Source: Drosophila persimilis | Lineage: Eukaryota > Arthropoda > Insecta > Diptera > Drosophilidae | NCBI RefSeq assembly: GCF_003286085.1 | Contig: NW_020825358.1 | Span: forward strand, 248,001-312,000 | Length of the DNA: 64,000 nt | Reading direction: 5' to 3' | In this document: positions 22,534 through 32,599 of the stretch, piece by piece | Layout of the letters: the number at the start of each line of letters is the position of its first letter | Numbering within the stretch: the stretch's first letter is position 1 | Position numbers and translations under genes: made by a program | Notes under the pieces: model-generated | Told to the model about the DNA's origin: nothing | Seen by the model: only the letters and a program-made list of their open reading frames with translations | Database searches by the model: none

Positions 22534-24023
22534 TAGGTGCCAATCGGTAGGCAGGACTCTCGCGGTCACGAAATGACATGCCACGCCCCGATCGGCTGCC
22601 GCATTGCAGAGATATAGCGTGCTGAAGAAACCAGTATTTGAATAATGTGCAGATACAAATCTTCGGAAGGCTATATCTCAGGCAAATAGGGCCAGATCGG
22701 TGAAGGACCTACTTTGCAAGGACCGTGGGGATGTAGCCTGTCGAATGGCGTCAAAATCTCGAGCACGAAAATGAGGCCGATTTTTGGCAATTTTAATGAT
22801 GTAACCATCATGATTTTTTGCGAAAATCGTGATGGAATGGATGTCCTTTTTTCTGGTGCCAATCGGTAGGCAGGACTCTCGCGGTCACGAAATGACATGC
22901 CACGCCCCGATCGGCTGCCGCATTGCAGAGATATAGCGTGCAGAAGAAACCAGTATTTGCATGGTGTGCAAATCCAAATCTCAGCTAAATAGAGCCTGAT
23001 CGGCGAAGGACCTACTTTGCAAGGACCGTGGGGATGTAGCCTGTCGAATGGCGTCAAAATCTCGAGCACGAAAATGAGGCTGATTTTTGGCAATTTTAAT
23101 GATGTAACCATCATGATTTTTTGCGAAAATCGTGATGGAATGGATGTCCTTTTTTCTGGTGCCAATCGGTAGGCAGGACTCTCGCGGTCACGAAATGACA
23201 TGCCACGCCCCGATCGGCTGCCGCATTGCAGAGATATAGCGTGCTGAAGAAACCAGTATTTGAATAATGTGCAGATACAAATCTTCGGAAGGCTATATCT
23301 CAGGCAAATAGGGCCAGATCGGTGAAGGACCTACTTTGCAAGGACCGTGGGGATGTAGCCTGTCGAATGGCGTCAAAATCTCGAGCACGAAAATGAGGCC
23401 GATTTTTGGCAATTTTAATGATGTAACCATCATGATTTTTTGCGAAAATCGTGATGGAATGGATGTCCTTTTTTCTGGTGCCAATCGGTAGGCAGGACTC
23501 TCGCGGTCACGAAATGACATGCCACGCCCCGATCGGCTGCCGCATTGCAGAGATATAGCGTGCTGAAGAAACCAGTATTTGAATAATGTGCAGATACAAA
23601 TCTTCGGAAGGCTATATCTCAGGCAAATAGGGCCAGATCGGTGAAGGACCTACTTTGCAAGGACAATGGGGATGTAGCCTGTCGAACGGCGTCAAAATCT
23701 CGACCACGAAAATGAGGCCGATTTTTGGCAAATTGGATGATGTAACCATCATGATTTTTGGCGAAAATCGTGAAGGAATGGATGTCCTTTTTTCTGGTGC
23801 CAATCGGTTGGCAGGACTCTCCCCATCACGAAATGACATGCCACGCCTCGATCGGCTGCCGTATAGCTGAGATATAGCTTACAGAAAAAACCAGTATTTG
23901 AATGATGTGCCGATCCAAATCTTTGGAAGGCTATATCTCAGGCAAATAGGGCCAGATCGGTGAAGGACCTACTTTGCCAGGACCGTGGGGATGTAGCCTG
24001 TCGAGCGGCGTCAAAATCTCGAG
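22533..24023. repeat. Satellite array 2 (319/303-bp monomers)
   Basis: Same monomer as array 1, with one 303-bp form and otherwise 319-bp forms, and the same diverged final monomer and end point (CTCGAGGAGGCC). It starts within a monomer at the junction with type 1 copy B. Confidence 0.95.
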
Positions 24024-24703
24024 GAGGCCAACAGATGGTCTTATTATTGCCATAGTTGGTCCGTTGGAGCTCAACCACAAAGGGTGCATGGGTCCTTAGG
24101 CTCCTTGCAGGCGTACTCAAGCCAAACCTACTAAGCAAGTCAGGGCAGTCTATGTTACCCACTACGAGGTTATAGATTTATACGTAAGCAGAAATGGTCC
24201 TTCGATTCTCGAGGGAGGAGAGATGAACGAGGCGAAATCTGCGCACTTTCTGGATTAGATCCCAGGCCCTTCGGCTCTGGCGTTCGGCTAACGCCGCATC
24301 ATCATGAGCCAGCCATGGCACTCATTAATACGCCGCCGAATCAAACGATGGGCTACAGCTTCAAAACGCGTAAGTGAATTAGTATATAATTGTGGACACA
24401 TTTTAAAATATATCTTCCTTCACAGAGGACTTATGTACCCTTGGCTTTGCCATTAACAGAGTCGTTTCCGACTTCCCACCGCCAAAAGTCGTTCTATTCA
24501 AGCATTACCGCGGCGTATTCGAGACAGACCGAGTCCAATCCCAGCCAGACAGAATCGTATCCCGGCAGGGCAGAAGCGGTCCCCTTGAATGATCCGAACA
24601 CAACAAGCCATCGTCATCCTTCGACCTGGCCATCGACAACAAAGACTTTCCCTATGGCAACCAAGGGAGTGGCTACGCGGGCTACTATACTCTAGATAGT
24701 TTA
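24024..24703 (+). pseudogene. Amplified gene, type 2, copy 2 (terminal stop lost)
   Basis: Offset by 4,591 bases from copy 1 and almost identical, with the intron at 24370-24425 and the same internal TGA at 24590-24592. The terminal TGA of copy 1 is TTA here (TAGTTTAAGTTTAAGG), so the last frame would run on into 3' flank. A few private substitutions in the following palindrome set this unit apart from the other two. Confidence 0.6.
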
Positions 24704-26956
24704 AGTTTAAGGATATACACGTACATATATTTAGATAGTAGATACAAATCTTTTCCACTTGTTTTTTATTTATACTAAGCTAAGTTTTTATCAATAAAAC
24801 TATTAAAAAATAGTCCTTGCTGTGTTCTTTATCCTGGAAACTATCCCTATTATCCCGATCGGTTCACAAATAGCGGAGAAAACCAAATAGATTGTATTGC
24901 AGAAAATGTCCTTGATCCTTGATAAGGACTCCATCAAATCAGGGACATCTTTTCGATCACAGAAAACAGGATATATATTTCTGGAGAAAATATCCTTGAT
25001 CCTTGGTCCTTGGTCCTTGATAAGGACTCCATTAAATCGGGGACATTTTTTCGATTACAGAAAGCCGTCGCACGTCCCGATCGGGCCCCAAATAGCCGAG
25101 AAAACTAAATATGTATGTTTGGGGTCGTTGGAGTCCTTATCGAAGGATCAAGGACATTTGTCTGATCACGTGGGGCCATGGAAAGCCCCGATCGGGGCAC
25201 AGATAACGGAGAAAACAAAATATATATGTCTGGAGAAAATATCCTTGATCCTTAGTCCTTGATAAGGACTGCATTAGATCAAGGATGCTATTCCGAACAC
25301 AGGGAACAATCGCTCGTCCCGATCGGGCCACAAATAAGGGCAAAAACAAATAATATATGCCTGGAGAAAATATCCTTGATCTTTGGTCCTTGATAAGGAC
25401 TTCAATAGATCAAGGATTTTATTCCGAACGCAGGAAGCCATCGCACGCCCAGATCGGCCCACACATAACGGAGAAAACGAACTGGCCTGTAATATATTTT
25501 TGAAAATGTAGTTCAAGAAATCGCCGAGGGGCGCCACCGTACACAAAAAAAAACTCGCGTCAAATGGCCAAAATCTGGATGTGATACCAGGCGAACAGAA
25601 ATCAGCAGAAGGTCGCTGAATTTTTTTAAAAATTTTGTAGCCCCCATAAGTATGCACCACTTTTTTTGCATTTTCTAAAGTTGCTTGCTGCTGATTCTGT
25701 TCGCCTGGTATCCCATCCAGATTTTTGCCATTTGACGCGAGTTTTTCTTTTTTGTACGGTGGCGCCCCTCTCGGCGATTTCTTGAACTACATTTTCAAAA
25801 ATAAATTACAGGCCAGTTTCGTTTTCTCCGTTATTTGTGGGCCGATCTGGGCGTGCGACGACTTCCTGTGCTCGGAAAAATGTCCCTGATTTAATGGTCC
25901 CTTTCACGGACCAAGGATATCAAGGATCAAAAATACTAATTTTCTTCGCTATTTATGGCCCGATCTGGGCGTGCGACAGCTTCCCGTGTTCGGAAAATTG
26001 TTCCTGATGTGATGGAGTCTTTGTGAAGGACCAAGGATCAAGGATATTTTCTCCAGACATATATATCTTGGTTTCTTCCTTACTTGTGGCCCGATTCAGA
26101 CGTGCGATGGCTTCCAGCTTTCGGAATAACATCCTTGATCTATTGAAGTCCTTATCAAGGACCAAGGATCAAGGATATTTTCTCCAGGCATATATTATTT
26201 GTTTTTTCCCTTACTTGTGGCCCGATCGGGTTGAGCGATTGCTCCCTCTGTTTGGAATAGCATCCTTGATCTAATGCAGTCCTTGTCAAGGACCAAGGAT
26301 CAAGGATATTTTCTCCAGAAATATATATCCTGTTTTCTGTGATCGAAAAGATGTCCCTGATTTGATGGAGTCCTTATCAAGGATCAAGGACATTTTCTGC
26401 AATACAAACTATTTGGTTTTCTCCGCTATTTGTGAACCGATCGGGATAATCGGGATAGTTTCCAGGATAAAGAACACAGCAAGGACCATTTTTTAATAGT
26501 TTTATTGATAAAAACTTAGCTTAGTATAAATAAAAATCAAGTGGAAAAGATTTGTATCTACTATCTAAATATACATATGTACGCGTATATCCTTAAACTT
26601 AAAAGAAACGATATCTATCTGGAGTCTAGTAGCCCGCGTAGCTCCTCCCTTGATTGCCATAGGGAAAGTCCTTGTTGTCGATGGCCAAATCGAAGGATGA
26701 CGATGGCTTGTTGAGTTCGAATCTTGCACAGATACACACAACGATTCTGTGTGGCTGAGATGCTTTGATAGGACTCCGTATGGCAGGAGAAATCAGACAC
26801 GACTCGGTTTGCGGCAAAGCGTATGGTACATAGTAGGTCATCTGTGAAGGAAGATAGATTTTAAAATATATCCACAATTATAAATCTGATTCACTTACGC
26901 GTATCGAAGCTAAATCCCAGCGTTTGATTCGGAGTCATTGTCTCCAGCGGGCGTGA
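24336..26956. repeat. Palindrome 2, centred at about 25647
   Basis: Same architecture as palindrome 1, shifted by 4,591 bases: type 2 gene (plus), minisatellite, central hairpin (stems about 25473-25611 and 25683-25828), minisatellite, type 1 gene (minus). The two palindromes differ by only a handful of bases in the parts I compared, implying recent duplication or gene conversion. Confidence 0.9.
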
Positions 26957-27124
26957 GCCAACAATTCCGCCGCCGATCACTGGTCCCTGTTGCAGCGGAC
27001 GGAACGCCACATTGTCGACTCAGTGACACAGCAGCGGTATTACAGCTATGGCCGCAGCAGGACAGCCAGTGGCTGCCACAGTCCAGCCAGGCGCACATCC
27101 TTTGGAACTCCCGAGAGGACGAGG
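26615..27124 (-). pseudogene. Amplified gene, type 1, copy C
   Basis: Essentially the same as copy B, offset 4,591 bases: exon a ends at 26899, intron 26898-26842, exon b 26841-26615, with the same frame lesion and the same abrupt 5' junction into satellite after GAGGACGAGG. Confidence 0.6.
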
Positions 27125-28520
27125 TAGGTGCCAATCGGTAGGCAGGACTCTCGCGGTCACGAAATGACATGCCACGCCCCGATCGGCTGCCGCATTGCAG
27201 AGATATAGCGTGCTGAAGAAACCAGTATTTGAATAATGTGCAGATACAAATCTTCGGAAGGCTATATCTCAGGCAAATAGGGCCAGATCGGGGAAGGACC
27301 TACTTTTCCAGGACCGCGGGGATCCAGCCTTTCGAACGGCGTCAAAATCTCGACCACGAAAATGAGGCCGATTTTTGGCAATTTTAATGATGTAACCATC
27401 ATGATTTTTTGCGAAAATCGTGATGGAATGGATGTCCTTTTTTCTGGTGCCAATCGGTAGGCAGGACTCTCGCGGTCACGAAATGACATGGCACGCCCCG
27501 ATCGGCTGCCGCATTGCAGAGATATAGCGTGCTGAAGAAACCAGTATTTGAATAATGTGCAGATACAAATCTTCGGAAGGCTATATCTCAGGCAAATAGG
27601 GCCAGATCGGGGAAGGACCTACTTTTCCAGGACCGCGGGGATCCAGCCTTTCGAACGGCGTCAAAATCTCGACCACGAAAATGAGGCCGATTTTTGGCAA
27701 TTTTAATGATGTAACCATCATGATTTTTTGCGAAAATCGTGATGGAATGGATGTCCTTTTTTCTGGTGCCAATCGGTAGGCAGGACTCTCGCGGTCACGA
27801 AATGACATGCCACGCCCCGATCGGCTGCCGCATTGCAGAGATATAGCGTGCTGAAGAAACCAGTATTTGAATAATGTGCAGATACAAATCTTCGGAAGGC
27901 TATATCTCAGGCAAATAGGGCCAGATCGGTGAAGGACCTACTTTGCAAGGACCGTGGGGATGTAGCCTGTCGAATGGCGTCAAAATCTCGACCACGAAAA
28001 TGAGGCCGATTTTTGGCAATTTTAATGATGTAACCATCATGATTTTTTGCGAAAATCGTGATGGAATGGATGTCCTTTTTTCTGGTGCCAATCGGTAGGC
28101 AGGACTCTCGCGGTCACGAAATGACATGCCACGCCCCGATCGGCTGCCGCATTGCAGAGATATAGCGTGCTGAAGAAACCAGTATTTGAATAATGTGCAG
28201 ATACAAATCTTCGGAAGGCTATATCTCAGGCAAATAGGGCCAGATCGGGGAAGGACCTACTTTTCCAGGACCGCGGGGATCCAGCCTTTCGAACGGCGTC
28301 AAAATCTCGACCACGAAAATGAGGCCGATTTTTGGCAATTTTAATGATGTAACCATCATGATTTTTTGCGAAAATCGTGATGGAATGGATGTCCTTTTTT
28401 CTGGTGCCAATCGGTAGGCAGGACTCTCGCGGTCACGAAATGACATGCCACGCCCCGATCGGCTGCCTACTTTGCCAGGACCGTGGGGATGTAGCCTGTC
28501 GAGCGGCGTCAAAATCTCGA
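27124..28520. repeat. Satellite array 3 (four 319-bp monomers, two sequence variants)
   Basis: Monomers phased at about 27274, 27593, 27912 and 28231, spaced exactly 319 bp. Three carry the variant GGGGAAGGACCTACTTTTCC with ACCGCGGGGATCC, and the third carries the array 1 type (ACTTTGCAAGGACCGTGGGG). No 303-bp form is present. The array ends at the same CTCGAGGAGGCC point, after a shortened last monomer (ATCGGCTGCC joined to TACTTTGCC near 28467). Confidence 0.95.
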
Positions 28521-29158
28521 GGAGGCCAACAGATGGTCTTATTATTGCCATAGTTGGTCCGTTGGAGCTCAACCACAAAGGGTGCAAGGGTCCTTAGGCT
28601 CCTTGCAGGCGTACTCAAGCCAAACCTACTAAGCAAGTCAGGGCAGAAATGGTCCTTCGATTCTCGAGGGAGGAGAGATGAACGAGCCGAAATCTGCGCA
28701 CTTTCTGGATTAGATCCCAGGCCCTTCGGCTCTGGCGTTCGGCTAACGCCGCATCATCATGAGCCAGCCATGGCACTCATTAATACGCCGCCGAATCAAA
28801 CGATGGGCTACAGCTTCAAAACGCGTAAGTGAATTAGTATATAATTGTGGACACATTTTAAAATATATCTTCCTTCACAGAGGACTTATGTACCCTTGGC
28901 TTTGCCATTAACAGAGTCGTTTCCGACTTCCCACCGCCAAAAGTCGTTCTATTCAAGCATTACCGCGGCGTATTCGAGACAGACCGAGTCCAATCCCAGC
29001 CAGACAGAATCGTATCCCGGCAGGGCAGAAGCGGTCCCCTTGAATGATCCGAACACAACAAGCCATCGTCATCCTTCGACCTGGCCATCGACAACAAAGA
29101 CTTTCCCTATGGCAACCAAGGGAGTGGCTACGCGGGCTACTATACTCTAGATAGTTGA
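28521..29158 (+). pseudogene. Amplified gene, type 2, copy 3 (43-bp deletion)
   Basis: Like copy 1, with the intron at 28825-28880, internal TGA at 29045-29047 and terminal TGA kept. Relative to copies 1 and 2 it lacks 43 bases between two GCAG repeats (about 28647, GGGCAG|AAATGG), so upstream sequence is shortened and the frame before exon a changes. This gives an uninterrupted frame from 28554 to the intron, MVRWSSTTKGARVLRLL and onward through TPHHHEPAMALINT. Confidence 0.6.
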
Positions 29159-31661
29159 AGTTTAAGGATATACACGTACATATATTTAGATAGTAGATAC
29201 AAATCTTTTCCACTTGTTTTTTATTTATACTAAGCTAAGTTTTTATCAATAAAACTATTAAAAAATAGTCCTTGCTGTGTTCTTTATCCTGGAAACTATC
29301 CCGATTATCCCGATCGGTTCACAAATAGCGGAGAAAACCAAATAGTTTGTATTGCAGAAAATGTCCTTGATCCTTGATAAGGACTCCATCAAATCAGGGA
29401 CATCTTTTCGATCACAGAAAACAGGATATATATTTCTGGAGAAAATATCCTTGATCCTTGGTCCTTGGTCCTTGATAAGGACTCCATTAAATCGGGGACA
29501 TTTTTTCGACTACAGAAAGCCGTCGCACGTCCCGATCGGGCCCCAAATAGCCGAGAAAACTAAATATGTATGTTTGAGGTCGTTGGAGTCCTTATCGAAG
29601 GATCAAGGACATTTGTCTGATCACGTGGGGCCATGGAAAGCCCCGATCGGGGCACAGATAACGGAGAAAACAAAATATATATGTCTGGAGAAAATATCCT
29701 TGATCCTTAGTCCTTGATAAGGACTGCATTAGATCAAGGATGCTATTCCGAACACAGGGAACAATCGCTCGTCCCGATCGGGCCACAAATAAGGGCAAAA
29801 ACAAATAATATATGCCTGGAGAAAATATCCTTGATCTTTGGTCCTTGATAAGGACTTCAATAGATCAAGGATTTTATTCCGAACGCAGGAAGCCATCGCA
29901 CGCCCAGATCGGCCCACACATAACGGAGAAAACGAACTGGCCTGTAATATATTTTTGAAAATGTAGTTCAAGAAATCGCCGAGGGGCGCCACCGTACACA
30001 AAAAAAAACTCGCGTCAAATGGCCAAAATCTGGATGTGATACCAGGCGAACAGAAATCAGCAGAAGGTCGCTGAATTTTTTTAAAAATTTTGTAGCCCCC
30101 ATAAGTATGCACCACTTTTTTTTGCATTTTCTAAAGTTGCTTGCTGCTGATTCTGTTCGCCTGGTATCCCATCCAGATTTTTGCCATTTGACGCGAGTTT
30201 TTCTTTTTTGTACGGTGGCGCCCCTCTCGGCGATTTCTTGAACTACATTTTCAAAAATAAATTACAGGCCAGTTTCGTTTTCTCCGTTATTTGTGGGCCG
30301 ATCTGGGCGTGCGACGACTTCCTGTGCTCGGAAAAATGTCCCTGATTTAATGGTCCCTTTCACGGACCAAGGATATCAAGGATCAAAAATACTAATTTTC
30401 TTCGCTATTTATGGCCCGATCTGGGCGTGCGACAGCTTCCCGTGCTCGGAAAATTGTTCCTGATGTGATGGAGTCTTTGTGAAGGACCAAGGATCAAGGC
30501 TATTTTCTCCAGACATATATATCTTGGTTTCATTCTTACTTGTGGCCCGATTCAGACGTGCGATGGCTTCCAGCTTTCGGAATAACATCCTTGATCTATT
30601 GAAGTCCTTATCAAAGACCAAGGATCAAGGATATTTTCTCCAGGCATATATTATTTGTTTTTTCCCTTACTTGTGGCCCGATCGGGTTGAGCGATTGCTC
30701 CCTCTGTTTACTATAGCATCCTTGATCTAATGCAGTCCTTATCAAGGACTAAGGATCAAGGATATTTTCTCCAGACATATATATTTTGTTTTCTCCGTTA
30801 TCTGTGCCCCGATCGGGGCTTTCCATGGCCCCACGTGATCAGACAAATGTCCTTGATCCTTCGATAAGGACTCCAACGACCTCAAACATACATATTTAGT
30901 TTTCTCGGCTATTTGGGGCCCGATCGGGACGTGCGACGGCTTTCTGTAGTCGATAAAATGTCCCCGATTTAATGGAGTCCTTATCAAGGACCAAGGACCA
31001 AGGATCAAGGATATTTTCTCCAGAAATATATATCCTGTTTTCTGTGATCGAAAAGATGTCCCTGATTTGATGGAGTCCTTATCAAGGATCAAGGACATTT
31101 TCTGCAATACAAACTATTTGGTTTTCTCCGCTATTTGTGAACCGATCGGGATAATCGGGATAGTTTCCAGGATAAAGAACACAGCAAGGACCATTTTTTA
31201 ATAGTTTTATTGATAAAAACTTAGCTTAGTATAAATAAAAATCAAGTGGAAAAGATTTGTATCTACTATCTAAATATACATATGTACGCGTATATCCTTA
31301 AACTTAAAAGAAACGATATCTATCTGGAGTCTAGTAGCCCGCGTAGCTCCTCCCTTGATTGCCATAGGGAAAGTCCTTGTTGTCGATGGCCAAATCGAAG
31401 GATGACGATGGCTTGTTGAGTTCGAATCTTGCACAGATACACACAACGATTCTGTGTGGCTGAGATGCTTTGATAGGACTCCGTATGGCAGGAGAAATCA
31501 GACACGACTCGGTTTGCGGCAAAGCGTATGGTACATAGTAGGTCATCTGTGAAGGAAGATAGATTTTAAAATATATCCACAATTATAAATCTGATTCACT
31601 TACGCGTATCGAAGCTAAATCCCAGCGTTTGATTCGGAGTCATTGTCTCCAGCGGGCGTGA
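28791..31661. repeat. Palindrome 3, centred at about 30102, with longer right arm
   Basis: Same plan as palindromes 1 and 2, but the right arm is about 250 bp longer, equal to two extra ~125-bp minisatellite units (about 30740-31000). The inner stems are at about 29928-30066 and 30138-30283. The left arm matches palindrome 1 at sites where palindrome 2 differs (for example TTGAGGTCG and CGACTACAG). Confidence 0.9.
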
Positions 31662-32566
31662 GCCAACAATTCCGCCGCCGATCACTGGTCCCTGTTGCAG
31701 CGGACGGAACGCCACATTGTCGACTCAGTGACACAGCAGCGGTATTACAGCTATGGCCGCAGCAGGACAGCCAGTGGCTGCCACAGTCCAGCCAGTGGCT
31801 GCCACAGTCCAGCCAGGCGCACATCCTTTGGAACTCCCGAGAGGACGAGGAGCTACGGCGGAATCACGCTCGTAGGAGGTACCGATGGTGAGCGGTCTGG
31901 AGAGGCGGAAAATCAGAATGGGCCATGGCAGTAGCAAGATGCAAAGGCCACAGCGTCCCGCGACAGGAATCATGTGCCGAGGGGCGCACAGCATCGTTGT
32001 CCCTTGCGCAGGAGCCGGCGGGGAGTTCGCGATGTCGTCATCGAGCGCACACTCGCTCATATGAACCAGAAGATCAGAAGGGTGAAGCCGCTGGTAAACG
32101 ATGGCGGGCGTATCGGTGTCCGCGGGCACGGGAGGTGGCGATCAGCTAAAATGAGAGGAAGAGTTAAATAAATGAATAAATAATAGCTTTACAACTTTAC
32201 CTGGTGGGGTAATAGGGGGGCGATCGCGGCGTTGCAGTTTGTGGTCAGAGAGGGTCTCGACCAACTGAAGGGAATAAAAAAATAAAAGAAGAAGAACCAA
32301 GGATAAATAGTCAATGGAAAAAATTAATAAGGGGGAAGACAAGGAAAACTTACCCGATCAAAGCCGATGAGGTAAAGCATGGTGCAGGAGGGAAGACGAT
32401 GTCGGTAATGTATGAACATGCGAAGCACGCTCAATACGTCATAAAAAGTACCACCTGATGGGGCGATGCACGCGCTCGTGGATGCAGTATCGATCCGGCA
32501 ACACCCAAACGGGTAAGGCCCCCGGAGGACGACCGGTTCAAACAGAGGGTGCGCGCGCCAACTTAC
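31320..32566 (-). pseudogene. Amplified gene, type 1, copy D (longest copy, extra 5' exons)
   Basis: This copy is not cut by satellite and shows four minus-strand exons with clean small introns: an open segment 32566-32354 ending in MLYLIGFDR; intron 32353-32265 (GTAAGT..TTCAG); exon 32264-32201 (LVETLSDHKLQRRDRPPITPP); intron 32200-32146 (GTAAAG..TTTTAG); exon 32145-31604; intron 31603-31547; exon 31546-31320. In the third exon the long frame with SDLLVHMSECALDDDIANS and, after a TGA near 31721, VAFRPLQQGPVIGGGIVG is not the frame delivered by the second exon, which soon stops. With the later frameshift in the last exon, this is either degenerate or a wrong exon model. A 21-bp segment (near 31768-31810) is duplicated only here. 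Function unknown. Confidence 0.5.
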
Positions 32567-32599
32567 TCAAAGTGGTAAAAGTCCCTAGAGCGGCGCAGG

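Noticed and set aside
17383..28520. CRISPR-like regular repeats
   Set aside because: Repeats are contiguous 300-bp monomers without spacers in a eukaryotic genome; no cas genes.
17458..28587. Repeated 75- to 176-codon minus-strand frames beginning MSFRDRESPAYRLAP
   Set aside because: They lie wholly in the satellite monomer, change with 319/303 spacing, and recur with every repeat; no domain and no flanking gene signals.
32354..32380. MLYLIG start resembling the N-terminus of diphthine synthase (DPH5)
   Set aside because: The match is six residues; the next residues and the following exon do not fit that family.
32525..32560. tRNA-like B-box (GGTTCAAA)
   Set aside because: No matching A-box, acceptor stem or anticodon arm could be found at the right distance.
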